Assembly (NCBI RefSeq): GCF_021278025.1
Contig: NZ_JAIBHJ010000001.1
Location: forward strand, 1 to 64,000
DNA from: Motilimonas sp. E26
GTDB lineage: Bacteria > Pseudomonadota > Gammaproteobacteria > Enterobacterales > CBDFNC01
Reading direction: 5' to 3'
Length of the DNA: 64,000 bases
Shown: positions 44,808 through 56,389 of the stretch, in pieces
Position numbering within the stretch: the stretch's first letter is position 1
Layout: each line of letters starts with the position of its first letter
The notes under the pieces: generated by a model
Database searches by the model: none
Told to the model about the DNA's origin: nothing
The model's input: the letters and a program-made list of their open reading frames with translations, nothing else
Made by a program: the position numbers and the translations under genes

Positions 44808-45167
44808 CCAATCTTAATTCAGTATAACGGGCTCTTCCAAGTAACAAACAATGTCAGTGATAAAGGAAAGTTTCGCCCCCCTACTTTACGCAACATTGCC
44901 TTTACCGCGCCATATATGCACGACGGCAGTATCAATACCTTAGAACAAGTACTTGAGTTTTACGCCGCAGGTGGCCGCAATATTGAAAGTGGAGAGCATG
45001 TCGGTGATGGTCGCTTAAACCCAAACAAGAGTGAATTTGTAAAAGGCTTTACCATGAGTGAGCAAGAAAAGTCTGATTTACTCGCCTTTTTACATGCACT
45101 CAGTGATGAGGCATTTTTAACCAACCCAAGATACGCCAACCCATTTGAACAGGATCTGGCAAAATGA
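44808..45167 (+). pseudogene. C-terminal remnant of a di-heme cytochrome c peroxidase-like enzyme (MbnH type)
   Basis: The open frame from 44808 reads NGLFQVTNNVSDKGKFRPP, then TLRNIAFTAPYMHDGSINTLEQVLEFYAAGGR, then LNPNKSEFVKGFTMSEQEKSDLLAFLHALSD. This is the last third of the MauG/CcpA superfamily, MbnH type (GKFRxPTLRNxAxTAPYMHDGS). The N-terminal 250-300 residues, including both CxxCH heme sites, are missing: an in-frame TAA lies at 44805-44807, and the preceding gene ends only 63 bases before the open frame. Its stop overlaps the next start (ATGA), so the ancestral gene was in this operon. An ATG at 44916 could make 83 residues, but with no heme. Confidence 0.85.
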
Positions 45168-46330
45168 AAAAACATACTTCAACCCGCCTTTTATGCCTGT
45201 TGCCGGCTCTATTTTATGGTCAAATAGCCACAGCTGAGGACGGCCAAAAACCTAGCTTACTTGAGCACACAACAGTGCAAGGAAACGTGTTTGCTCAAGG
45301 CGGTTATTATCAAGCAAGTGATGATGTTATCGCCGGACAAATTCCCGGCATTGTCACCAATACAAGCGCGCATAATATGGAGCAAGGCCTACAGCTGATG
45401 CATGCTGAGCTCGGCATGTTAGTCGCCCTTGAAAATATTGTCGCAGGTAAAATCATTCTGGGTAGTCATCACGGTGAAAATATTGAACTTGAAGAAATGT
45501 GGCTACAGCCTTATCTAGGGCAAAACTGGCAACTGCGTATAGGCAGGCAATTAAATAGAATCGGCTTATATAATGCCACACACGACCATGATTGGTTATT
45601 TCTAGACGCTAATTTGTCGCAACAAGCTTTTCTTGGCGGTCAATACAGTGATGATGGAGTGCAATTGACCTACGCCATTAATGCACATGATTTCACAGCT
45701 TGGGTCAGTCGTGGCAATCATTACCCAGCGACAGAAAAAACAACTGGATCGGCGCCTCAAGCTTTAGGTATCACTTACCGCTGGCATCATTTTGTGGCGC
45801 AACACCAACTCACATTAGTCAGCTCTTGGGCACGTTTCTCTGCTTCGCAAACCAGTCCACTTGGCTCTGATGGCCATAGCCATTCACATCACGCCAACAT
45901 CCCAATTAGTCTGGCTGGCGATACTGAATTATTTACATTTGGGACACAGTGGCAGTGGCAGCAATTTGGCTGGGATCTTGAACTAATGGGACAAACCATT
46001 GACGCTTCGATAAAAGATACGCAGCAAATTGCCGCTCATTTAACAGCAAACAATATTGGTCTTAATTCGCAATGGTATTGGCAATGGCAAAACCTGCAAC
46101 TAGGCCTGCGCTATGAGTGGCTAAAAACCGATAATACCCTTAGCCAAAACAGCCGTGACTTTAACACCGTTCTAAACAGCAAAAACCATAACCCAGAGCG
46201 CCTAAGCTTAGTTGCAAATTGGCAATTTTCACCCGGCCATTTCCTGCGCATACAGGGCAATCTCGACAATACAACACCAAGTCAAGAGCACGCTTATTGG
46301 CTAGTTTATCAAGGCAACTTAACCTGGTAA
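45164..46330 (+). CDS. Outer-membrane beta-barrel protein of the copper cluster
   Basis: A 388-residue protein with a signal peptide (MKKHTSTRLLCLLPALFYGQIATA). Then come alternating strands, for example MWLQPYLGQNWQLRIGRQLNRIG, TYAINAHDFTAWVSRGNHY and FGTQWQWQQFGWDLELMGQ, and an aromatic end VYQGNLTW typical of porins. A His-rich loop (GSDGHSHSHHAN) could bind metal. Barrel proteins of this kind often sit between MbnH-like and PCu(A)C genes in copper operons. The cargo is not known. Its start overlaps the MbnH remnant stop. Confidence 0.82.
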   Translation: MKKHTSTRLLCLLPALFYGQIATAEDGQKPSLLEHTTVQGNVFAQGGYYQASDDVIAGQIPGIVTNTSAHNMEQGLQLMHAELGMLVALENIVAGKIILGSHHGENIELEEMWLQPYLGQNWQLRIGRQLNRIGLYNATHDHDWLFLDANLSQQAFLGGQYSDDGVQLTYAINAHDFTAWVSRGNHYPATEKTTGSAPQALGITYRWHHFVAQHQLTLVSSWARFSASQTSPLGSDGHSHSHHANIPISLAGDTELFTFGTQWQWQQFGWDLELMGQTIDASIKDTQQIAAHLTANNIGLNSQWYWQWQNLQLGLRYEWLKTDNTLSQNSRDFNTVLNSKNHNPERLSLVANWQFSPGHFLRIQGNLDNTTPSQEHAYWLVYQGNLTW

Positions 46331-46356
46331 CAACCTTTCATATCTAGGAGAAAACA

Positions 46357-46817
46357 ATGAAAAAAACATTAATTAACGCCCTTGTAGCGATTGCATTTTT
46401 TGCCGCCATTCCTGCGCATGCACATGATTATGGCGCCAATAGCATCAAAATAGATCACCCTTGGAGTAGAGAAGCGCCGCCCAATGCTAAGGTGATTGCA
46501 GGCTTTTTCCAATTGAAAAACAACGGCACAGAAGATGACTTTTTGATTTCTGCAAGTACACCTGTTGCCGATCGCGTTGAGATCCATACCCATATCATGG
46601 AAGATGATATGATGAAAATGCGCCAAGTGAACAGCGTTCGCATCGGCGCAATGAACACGGTAATGTTTAAGCCGGGCAGCTTTCATTTAATGATTTTTGA
46701 ACCAAAGCAGTCATTTAAAAAGGCGAGCGATTTCCAATGACATTGACGTTTAAACGCGCTGGCACAATAGAGATTGAAGTAGCGATTGAAGAAAACAACC
46801 ACCAGCATGCTCATTAA
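46357..46817 (+). pseudogene. PCu(A)C-family copper chaperone, frameshifted near the C-terminus
   Basis: The first frame (127 codons) has a signal peptide ending AHAHD and a PCu(A)C domain: HPWSREAPPNAKVIAGFFQLKN, VEIHTHIMEDDMMKMR, FKPGSFHLMIF, with the His and Met ligands for Cu(I). It stops at TGA 46738-46740. The next frame at once continues the family ending: ATG 46737 then TLTFKRAGTIEIEVAIEEN and a His-rich tail, TAA 46815-46817. Adding one C to the CC at 46734-46735 would restore FPMTLTF. This points to a one-base deletion or sequence error. The truncated form keeps the copper ligands and may still work. Confidence 0.85.
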
Positions 46818-46839
46818 GATCCGGTAAGTTTACCTTAGC

Positions 46840-46878
46840 TTGATAAAATCCAACCATCCCCCAATTAGGGGGATGGTT
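46840..46878 (-). terminator. Terminator of the fadL-like gene
   Basis: AACCATCCCCC (46852-46862), loop AATTA, GGGGGATGGTT (46868-46878). On the minus strand it is followed by GGATTTTATC. It may also stop the copper operon. Confidence 0.75.
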
Positions 46879-46895
46879 AACATTAGTTACCCCCC

Positions 46896-48131
46896 TTAGA
46901 AGCTGCGGCTGTATTGTAAGCCGACTAAAATTGCGTCAGCATGGGTTGTGCCCTTTAAGTTTGAAAAGCTTGATGTTTCAGTAACCTGGACATCTTCACC
47001 AAATAAATAAGTTGCCCCAAAATCAATGCTTGAGACTGAGCTGATATGGTAGCTAAAACCAGCTGAAAGCCAGTTGCGATCCGAATCTGGTACTGAAATA
47101 GACGTCACTTTATCTTGCGCACTGGTATCATGCATATAACCAGCTCGCAACGTCCAATCTTGATTTAAGTAGTAGGTCCCACCAATCGCGTAGTGCATGC
47201 CATTTTGCCATTCATAATCATTGATAATGCCATGACCTTTTGACTTCAATACATCAAACGATGACCAACCGATCCACTGCACACTGTAGTGTACCGCCCA
47301 CTGTGGGCTGACTCGATGATAACCCGAAAACTCAATCATGTCGGGTAAAGGCATGTATAGGGTATCGTTTGAGATAGACGGGTTTGCAGGGTTACCGGCA
47401 AATAAAATGTCCCCTTTCGCTTCTAGTTTAGGGCTGTAACGGTAAGATAAGCCGTAGCGATTCGCCTCATTGACCTCATACACCACCCCGAGATTAAAGC
47501 CAAGGGCAAAACCATCTGCGTCAATATCCAAAATAGTACGTTTACCCGCAGGCGTATTAGCAGCTCGCTTCATTTCGCCCTTACCGTAAATCAGATCAAG
47601 GCCGCCACCGATGCTCCATTGAGCGTTGACGCGATAAGCTAAACTGGTGCCGATATTAAAGCTTTTAACATCAGTCAGGTCGCCAAATTCAGGCGCGGTA
47701 AAGCTAGAATTGAACTCTGTTTTGGTACCAAAATTTGAGTAAAGGTTCGCTCCCCAAGTAAATTGTTCATTAATGGGTATGATCACGTGTAAATTAGGCG
47801 CAACCGAGGTTCCACCAGCATTGCCATAATTTGAAGGAAAGCTTTGCCCAGGCGCAAAAGCAGAAGTGTAAGTTGCATTTTTAACACTAATATCGGTTTC
47901 CAATAGCACAAAACCTAGCGACATAGCTGCTTTATCAAACAATGCCATGGCGGCAGCATTACGTGCCATAACCGATGCATTATCAGCAATCACAGCATCA
48001 CCAGCAAAAGCGCGACCTAAGCCAGTAGCAGATTGAGCATTCAGCTGAAAACCCGCCGCCCACGTTTGCGTGGCTAATAATGCCAATGAACCCGTAGCTA
48101 AACGCATACCAAGCTTGTGTTTATTTATCAT
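46896..48131 (-). CDS. fadL: FadL-family outer-membrane transporter
   Basis: A 411-residue OMPP1/FadL barrel. A signal peptide ends TWAAGFQLNAQSATGLGRAFAGDAV, the family hallmark N-terminal hatch; it is followed by ASVMARNAAAMALFD, and IIPINEQFTWGANLYSNFG, then strands to the final LVGLQYSRSF. FadL proteins take up long-chain fatty acids or other hydrophobic compounds. GGGAAT lies upstream of the ATG. No FadR-like operator was noticed. It could serve hydrocarbons or other ligands instead of fatty acids. Confidence 0.9.
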   Translation of the reverse strand: MINKHKLGMRLATGSLALLATQTWAAGFQLNAQSATGLGRAFAGDAVIADNASVMARNAAAMALFDKAAMSLGFVLLETDISVKNATYTSAFAPGQSFPSNYGNAGGTSVAPNLHVIIPINEQFTWGANLYSNFGTKTEFNSSFTAPEFGDLTDVKSFNIGTSLAYRVNAQWSIGGGLDLIYGKGEMKRAANTPAGKRTILDIDADGFALGFNLGVVYEVNEANRYGLSYRYSPKLEAKGDILFAGNPANPSISNDTLYMPLPDMIEFSGYHRVSPQWAVHYSVQWIGWSSFDVLKSKGHGIINDYEWQNGMHYAIGGTYYLNQDWTLRAGYMHDTSAQDKVTSISVPDSDRNWLSAGFSYHISSVSSIDFGATYLFGEDVQVTETSSFSNLKGTTHADAILVGLQYSRSF

Positions 48132-50910
<2,779 letters not shown>

Positions 50911-50938
50911 TCAATGGTTTTCAACTAGTCATTGATGA

Positions 50939-50970
50939 TAAAAAGCAGGCTTCGGTCTGCTTTTTTTTAT
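50939..50970 (+). terminator. Rho-independent terminator of icd
   Basis: AAAAGCAGGC, loop TTCG, GTCTGCTTTT with further T residues; a strong tetraloop hairpin (about 50941-50966). Confidence 0.9.
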
Positions 50971-51009
50971 CGTGAATGTTAAGTTGCGTTCAGGGAGAAC
51001 AGGTGGCAC

Positions 51010-52434
51010 ATGAAATGGTTTTTATTGTTACTCAGCAGTTATTTATGTAGTCATATAGCGTTGGCAAGTCCAGAGCAAGACGCATTTTTACCCTACTACG
51101 CACAACAGCCATTCACTGGAGACTTAGATGAAATTAAACAGCGACGTGTTTTACGCGCCCTGGTTAGTTATAACAAAACAGACTTTTTTATTCGTAAAGG
51201 TAAAATCCTCGGTCTACAAGCTGAGCTGCTCAAACAGTTTGAAAAGAGTATAAATAAAGGGGTGAAAAAAGAAGTTGATAAAGTGAAAATTAAATTCATT
51301 CCCGTCCCTTTTGATCAGCTAATCCCTGCTCTTAATGAAGGACGAGGAGATATTGTTGCTGCTTTTCTAACAAATACCCCGCAAAGACAAAAAGAAGTTG
51401 CATTTGTGGCGAGCCTGAGCAGCCAAGTAGATGAACTGCTCATTACAAGCCACAAACACCGAGATGTGAACCAACTTACGGATCTCGCAGGCATGACGAT
51501 TCATGTGCTTGATGACAGTAGTTACATTGAACATTTACACACCATAAATCGCATTTTATCCAAGCAAAACTTAGCGCCAATTGAAATTATTCCAGCCAAT
51601 AGCTTTTTAACATCAGAAGACCTGGTAGAAATGCTCAATGCTGGCATGATCCAGGCGACCGTCATCGATCAATATAAGGCCGAATTATGGCTGAAAATAT
51701 TTACCGAGCTTAAAGTACATCGCCAACCTATTAGTATTAATAATCAAGTCGGATGGGTAACAAGAAGCAACAACCCCAAACTCAATAAATATGTATCAAG
51801 GTTTATTGATGGGCAGGCAAAACAAGGCACGCTCTTGGGGAATACATTATTTAATCGTTATTATAAAAATGTAAGCTGGGCCAAATCAGCCAATCAACTT
51901 GGCAATAAAGACAGTGCTGTTTATCAGCAATTTGTTTTAGCAGCCGAAAAATACCATCTCGATGCCATTGCCCTATTAGCTCAAGCTTATCAAGAGTCGC
52001 ACTTTAACAATAACTTGGTAAGCCCCCGTGGAGCGGTTGGTATTATGCAACTATTGCCAAGTACCGCTAAAGATATGGGGGTACGAGACTATCGATCTCT
52101 CACTGGTAATATTGAAGCCGCAGCCCGTTACATCGTTTGGTTGAAAAAGCACTACCTCAACGATCATCAAGTCAGCGATGAAAATGCCCTTGCCATGGTT
52201 TGGGCATCGTATAATGCCGGTCCCAATAAATTTGCTAAAATGCAGCAACGCGCTGAGGCAATGGGACTGAATAAGAACATTTGGTTTGGTCAGTTAGAAA
52301 TTGCCGCAGGCTTAGAAACAGGAAGGGAAACGGTGCAGTATGTATCAAACATCTATAAGTATTATTTAGCTTACAAGCTGTCTTTAGCCCTTAGACAAGA
52401 AAAACAAGCGGTAAAATTACAGCTAACACATTAG
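51010..52434 (+). CDS. MltF-like lytic transglycosylase with solute-binding domain
   Basis: The 474-residue secreted protein has a signal peptide (MKWFLLLLSSYLCSHIALAS). A family 3 solute-binding domain (about 45-300) has VRALV-like start, DIVAAFLTNTPQRQKEVAFV and GMTIHVLDDSSYIEHL. A C-terminal SLT goose-lysozyme-like domain has the catalytic E329 in AQAYQESHFNNNLVSPRGAVGIMQLLP, and AMVWASYNAGPNKF. MltF cuts peptidoglycan glycan strands, with the binding domain sensing cell-wall fragments. E. coli MltF is 518 aa. AGGTGG precedes the ATG. It converges on the next gene with a four-base overlap. Confidence 0.9.
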   Translation: MKWFLLLLSSYLCSHIALASPEQDAFLPYYAQQPFTGDLDEIKQRRVLRALVSYNKTDFFIRKGKILGLQAELLKQFEKSINKGVKKEVDKVKIKFIPVPFDQLIPALNEGRGDIVAAFLTNTPQRQKEVAFVASLSSQVDELLITSHKHRDVNQLTDLAGMTIHVLDDSSYIEHLHTINRILSKQNLAPIEIIPANSFLTSEDLVEMLNAGMIQATVIDQYKAELWLKIFTELKVHRQPISINNQVGWVTRSNNPKLNKYVSRFIDGQAKQGTLLGNTLFNRYYKNVSWAKSANQLGNKDSAVYQQFVLAAEKYHLDAIALLAQAYQESHFNNNLVSPRGAVGIMQLLPSTAKDMGVRDYRSLTGNIEAAARYIVWLKKHYLNDHQVSDENALAMVWASYNAGPNKFAKMQQRAEAMGLNKNIWFGQLEIAAGLETGRETVQYVSNIYKYYLAYKLSLALRQEKQAVKLQLTH

Positions 52435-53195
52435 TTTATTGTAACGTTAACCTTTTTAAACCAATTATCTGGGGCTAAATAACTATCTATAATGGCTTGA
52501 TAGCGCCCCGTTTCCTTAAGATGATCTAAGCCTGCATTGAAGTCTTGATTAAGTTTCGCGTCAGAGAAAATAACCTTATAGTCAACGCTGTTGAAAATGG
52601 GGTGCAAAGCCATTTCCGCCTCATAATTAACGCCTTGATTGATGGCAAAATATTTAAATATTTTCTCGTCTAGGACAATGGCATCGGTACGTTTGGAAAG
52701 CAACATCCTTATTTGCAGATCTTGTCGTGACTTTTCGCTATATCTACTATTCCTTTGCACCACCTCCCCATAGTGTGGTTCAAGATAGCTTGTTGCGTTT
52801 TGAAACGCGACAATCGACAACCCCGCTAAGTCTGCAATGTTGGCTATTTCTATGTTCGAAGATTTAAGGGTGACCGCTATGTTTTTATACCTAATATGGC
52901 TATTTGAATAGAAGCCAGCAAGATAGCCTGATCCTTCATTCACGGGCGCTGCGGCATCAACAAAACCGCTAGCCAATGAAGGAATTAAACGAGCAAAAGG
53001 AACAAATACTGGCGTCAGTGTATGGCCCTTGTATGCGAGTGACTCTTTAATTATCTCTAACTCTAAGCCTGATTGTTGATCAGATAAGTAATAGGGTGGC
53101 AAAGCAAGTCCAACGGCTAGGCGAATTTCTTTAGCTTGGCTAAAACTTGGCGCTGAAATGAGCAAGCCTATTAACCATTTACCAATGAATTTCAT
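52431..53195 (-). CDS. Family 3 periplasmic solute-binding protein
   Basis: A 254-residue protein from ATG 53195, with a signal peptide MKFIGKWLIGLLISAPSFSQA and an amino-acid-binding-like fold: IRLAVGLALPPYYLSDQQSGLELEIIKESLAY, FARLIPSLASGFVDAAAPVN, LAGLSIVAFQNATSYL and FSDAKLNQDFNAGLDHLKETGRYQAIIDSYL. No permease or ATPase genes adjoin. It may feed a sensor protein or a distant transporter. The ATG six codons upstream would spoil the signal peptide. Confidence 0.85.
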   Translation of the reverse strand: MKFIGKWLIGLLISAPSFSQAKEIRLAVGLALPPYYLSDQQSGLELEIIKESLAYKGHTLTPVFVPFARLIPSLASGFVDAAAPVNEGSGYLAGFYSNSHIRYKNIAVTLKSSNIEIANIADLAGLSIVAFQNATSYLEPHYGEVVQRNSRYSEKSRQDLQIRMLLSKRTDAIVLDEKIFKYFAINQGVNYEAEMALHPIFNSVDYKVIFSDAKLNQDFNAGLDHLKETGRYQAIIDSYLAPDNWFKKVNVTIN

Positions 53196-53419
53196 AAAGT
53201 CTTTTTCAGGCATTGTTGAGAACCATTATCGAATCAAAACCTAACAATAGTATAGATAGGCATAAAAACTTGAGCCTGAGATAATCACTTGGAAGCGACA
53301 TAAGTCACTGTTTTGGTTTTTTTTAGCCAGCAGCGGAACGTTATCATTTCTTACTGCTGAATTTAACAGCACAAAATGAATAAACAATGACCAAGTAAAT
53401 CATTTTCAATAAAAAACCC

Positions 53420-53447
53420 TTGCCTGCATGGCGGGCTTTGGTAAACT
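53420..53447 (+). promoter_or_regulatory. Likely promoter of the tRNA-Val pair
   Basis: TTGCCT (53420-53425), 16-bp spacer, TAAACT (53442-53447), then a GC-rich discriminator ACGGCTCG, the type seen at stable RNA promoters under stringent control. Confidence 0.65.
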
Positions 53448-53491
53448 ACGGCTCGTTCTCAAGTGACGAGGACAATTTAAGAAAAAGAAAT

Positions 53492-53567
53492 GCTCGCTTA
53501 ACTCAGTTGGTAGAGTGCCGCCATGACATGGCGTAGGTCACTGGTTCGAGTCCAGTAGCGAGCACCA
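53492..53567 (+). tRNA. tRNA-Val (GAC), copy 1
   Basis: A 76-nt cloverleaf with encoded CCA. Acceptor GCTCGCT pairs with AGCGAGC, D stem ACTC/GAGT, T arm ACTGG-TTCGAGT-CCAGT. The anticodon loop ATGACAT gives GAC for valine codon GUC. The closing pair of the anticodon stem (C27, T43) is a mismatch, and A32 is unusual. Confidence 0.93.
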
Positions 53568-53583
53568 TTTCTTTTATTCTTAT

Positions 53584-53659
53584 GCTCGCTTAACTCAGTT
53601 GGTAGAGTGCCGCCATGACATGGCGTAGGTCACTGGTTCGAGTCCAGTAGCGAGCACCA
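53584..53659 (+). tRNA. tRNA-Val (GAC), copy 2
   Basis: Identical to copy 1 over all 76 bases, 16 bases downstream, clearly a tandem duplication. A T-rich tract (CCCCCTTTTAT) follows and may end the transcript. Confidence 0.93.
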
Positions 53660-53983
53660 TCTCCCCCTTTTATACTTCCTATTCAAATCACTCCTAGCCA
53701 TAGCCTTAACTAGCATTATTTAGCAAATTATAATGTTACCAATATGTTAAACAGAAATATTTAAATTAGATACATATGTGGATGCAACTTAGTTATTTGG
53801 TCATATTCACTAACCTAGCGGGTTTTATCTAGCGGTAAATATACGACAGGGGTCTATCTTTTTTAACATAAAGCTTACCTAAGTTTGATTTAGATATTAC
53901 CGAGTGAGAGCATTGATTGGTTAGATGTTGTACATCTGCCACATAACTCATTATGTCTAAATTAACTGCAAGGAAAGCATTTA
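53660..53983. other. Intergenic region between tRNA-Val and the subtilase gene
   Basis: Nothing gene-like is seen in 324 AT-rich bases. It must contain the protease promoter. AAGGAAA lies seven bases before the protease ATG. Confidence 0.5.
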
Positions 53984-55918
53984 ATGAATCTGCACAAGAA
54001 AACCACTTTGTGCCTGGCCGTTAGCGCCGCACTACTCTCGTTCACAACCAGCGCCGCCAATGCACAAGCTGGCTTCGATGATAACTACCCACAAACAAAC
54101 CGTATTATTGTTAAATATAAACAGCCAAGCTTTGGCGTCATGCGCGCTGCTGTATCGCAAGTGCGCCGCATGGAAGTAACAGAAGCGCTAACAGCTAACA
54201 CAGGTTTTGTTGCTGACTACAAACGTACAACCTTAACCGGCGAAGAAGTTTATGAGCTAGATCAGTGGCAGGACAACCAATCCCTTGAACACATATTACG
54301 TGACTTAGAGAACAATCCGGATATTGAATACGCTGAGCCTGATCAGCTCATGTTTGCTATGGCCAATACGAATGATCCTAGCTTTAATAAGCTATGGGGT
54401 TTAACCAATGTGGCTGGTGGTATGAACTTCGTTGATGCTTGGCAATATGCCACAGGTAAAGGTGTTAATGTTGCTGTAGTCGATACTGGGTATGCCAAAC
54501 ACAGTGATTTAGAAGCCAATACAGTAACAGGCTATGATTTCATCAGCAACGCCACCATGGGCAATGACGGCAATGGCCGTGATGCCGACCCAAGTGATGC
54601 TGGGGACTGGCTTAAAGCAGGTGAATGTGGCAATAACTATCCAAAGCGTGACTCTGATTCATCTTGGCACGGAACCCATGTAGCCGGTACCATCGCAGCT
54701 GTTGCAAATAATAGTAAAGGTGTTGTTGGTGCTGCTTACGACGCCAAAATAGTGCCTGTTCGTGTTTTAGGCAAATGTGGTGGCTATAGCTCAGACATTG
54801 CTGACGGTGTACTTTGGGCTGCTGGTGCTCGTGTACCAGGCGCACCAGTTAACCCTAACCCAGCTAAAGTTATTAACTTATCTCTAGGCGGACCAGGCAC
54901 TTGTGCGCGAGTGTCACAACAAGCATTTAACACGGCAAGGAACTTAGGCGCAACAATTGTGGTTGCTGCAGGCAATAGTAATAAAAATGCAGCTAATTTC
55001 ACTCCCGCCAGTTGTCAGGGCGTGATCACTGTTGCAGCTCTTGATCAGTACGCTAACAAAGCAAGTTACTCAAACTTTGGTAAGGATGTCGATATCGCCG
55101 CACCAGGTGGTGAAACTCGCTACGGCTCAGCAGGTGGAATTTACTCGACTATTAATGCCGGTAAAACGGTACAAGCTGGTGAGAGCTATGCCGCTTATCA
55201 AGGCACAAGCATGGCTGCACCACATATTGCAGCACTGGCGGCTTTAATGTATGAAGCCAAACCAGACATCACTCCTGATGAAGTTGAGCGAGTCATTAAG
55301 CAAACCGCCAAGCCATTTGCCGATCCAAACCGATGCATCGATTGTGGTAGCGGTGTTGCAGATGCGAAAGCCGCGCTAGCCTTGCTCGCTACGGGTGTCG
55401 TCCCATCTGTCGAGCCGACTGTTGCACCAACGCCAACGCCTACTCTCGCCCCAGTACCAGCAGGACATTGGGATCCAGCGAAAGTTTATGTCAAAGATAA
55501 CGAAGTTATTTATAACAACGTTAAATGGCGTAGCAAGTGGTGGAACCAAGGCGTTGAGCCAGGCTCTACGCAATGGGGGCCATGGGAAAAACTAGGCTCT
55601 GCTGGCACACCGACTCCAGCGCCAACTGCTGCACCTACGCCAGCACCGACACCTAAGCCAACGGCAGCACCGACACCAGCTCCGACACCTGAGCCAACGC
55701 CACAGCCAACAGCGGCCCCAACGCCGCTTCCAACCGTTGCGCCAACACCCGTACCGAGTGTTGATCCAACCCCAGTGGATAGCTGGAATAGCAATCTAGT
55801 CTATGTAGCAGGTGATGTTGTAGTACACAATAATAAGGTTTACCAAAGCAAATGGTGGAACCGAAACAGTGAACCTGGCACCGAGCAATGGGGGCCATGG
55901 CGCTTAATCACTAAATAA
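53984..55918 (+). CDS. Secreted subtilisin-like serine protease with two chitin-binding modules
   Basis: The 644-residue S8 peptidase has a signal peptide (ending SAANAQA), an I9-like propeptide (about 38-125, NRIIVKYK to [13 protein letters not shown]) and a catalytic domain (about 135-470) with D167 (VVDTGY), H229 (HGTHVAG) and S409 (GTSMAAPH). Two Pro-Thr-rich linkers each lead to a CBM5/12 (ChtBD3-like) module, at about 494-540 and 599-644, with [11 protein letters not shown] and [11 protein letters not shown]...WGPW motifs. It is probably secreted by the type II pathway and acts on proteins in chitin-rich matter. A hairpin terminator separates it from the next gene. Confidence 0.94.
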   Translation: MNLHKKTTLCLAVSAALLSFTTSAANAQAGFDDNYPQTNRIIVKYKQPSFGVMRAAVSQVRRMEVTEALTANTGFVADYKRTTLTGEEVYELDQWQDNQSLEHILRDLENNPDIEYAEPDQLMFAMANTNDPSFNKLWGLTNVAGGMNFVDAWQYATGKGVNVAVVDTGYAKHSDLEANTVTGYDFISNATMGNDGNGRDADPSDAGDWLKAGECGNNYPKRDSDSSWHGTHVAGTIAAVANNSKGVVGAAYDAKIVPVRVLGKCGGYSSDIADGVLWAAGARVPGAPVNPNPAKVINLSLGGPGTCARVSQQAFNTARNLGATIVVAAGNSNKNAANFTPASCQGVITVAALDQYANKASYSNFGKDVDIAAPGGETRYGSAGGIYSTINAGKTVQAGESYAAYQGTSMAAPHIAALAALMYEAKPDITPDEVERVIKQTAKPFADPNRCIDCGSGVADAKAALALLATGVVPSVEPTVAPTPTPTLAPVPAGHWDPAKVYVKDNEVIYNNVKWRSKWWNQGVEPGSTQWGPWEKLGSAGTPTPAPTAAPTPAPTPKPTAAPTPAPTPEPTPQPTAAPTPLPTVAPTPVPSVDPTPVDSWNSNLVYVAGDVVVHNNKVYQSKWWNRNSEPGTEQWGPWRLITK

Positions 55919-55934
55919 TTGTGTTTAGTGCCCA

Positions 55935-55970
55935 TTAACATTAGGGCTTTGGCCCTAATGTTAATTTTTT
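55935..55970 (+). terminator. Perfect terminator between the protease and its small partner
   Basis: TTAACATTAGGGC (55935-55947), loop TTTG, GCCCTAATGTTAA (55952-55964), then six T. The T-run is directly followed by the GGAG of the next gene, so only read-through, or a separate promoter, would express that gene. Confidence 0.9.
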
Positions 55971-55979
55971 GGAGTGATC

Positions 55980-56312
55980 ATGCGACAATTATTAATTCTA
56001 GCCACTTTGTGCTTTGGAGCTGTTGCTCACGCTGAAAGTAAAGTACAAAATGAAACTCGATTATTATTGCAATATAAAGCAGATAATCCTGTTTTGAAGC
56101 AAGACGTAGCCAATATGATAGAGCAATATGCTTGCCCTATTATTACTGTCCAAGCACGCAGTGATAACCAAGCCATCATTACACTAACATGTGAACTATC
56201 GGCAAAAACAAAAAACCAATTAATTGAGCAGCTAAGCCAAAGTCAAATGCTCATTTATGCAGAATTTGATCAAATCATGACCCATCAACAACCCATGCCA
56301 TTAACAAAATAG
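55980..56312 (+). CDS. Secreted propeptide-like (inhibitor I9-like) small protein
   Basis: The 110-residue protein from ATG 55980 has a signal peptide (MRQLLILATLCFGAVAHA). Its mature part begins ETRLLLQYK and ends NQLIEQLSQSQMLIYAEFDQIM. The protease propeptide next door begins TNRIIVKYK and ends [20 protein letters not shown], so both edges of the fold match and the length is close. I9-like domains act as chaperones and inhibitors of subtilases. Two cysteines (ACP and TCEL) may form a disulfide. A role as a free inhibitor or folding helper for the upstream protease is inferred. Confidence 0.65.
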   Translation: MRQLLILATLCFGAVAHAESKVQNETRLLLQYKADNPVLKQDVANMIEQYACPIITVQARSDNQAIITLTCELSAKTKNQLIEQLSQSQMLIYAEFDQIMTHQQPMPLTK

Positions 56313-56389
56313 TTAAGTATTACTTCATGTTACCCTTTAAATTGATTTATCATCTGTGCATTCAATTTAAACCACCATAGGAATCCGAC

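Noticed and set aside
44916-45167. An 83-residue independent protein starting at ATG 44916
   Set aside because: Homology to MbnH-type enzymes extends upstream of this ATG to about 44829, so it is part of a longer, truncated gene.
55510-55794. 94-residue Gly-Val-rich frame on the minus strand
   Set aside because: It is the reverse complement of the Pro-Thr linkers of the protease; the repeat makes an artificial open frame.
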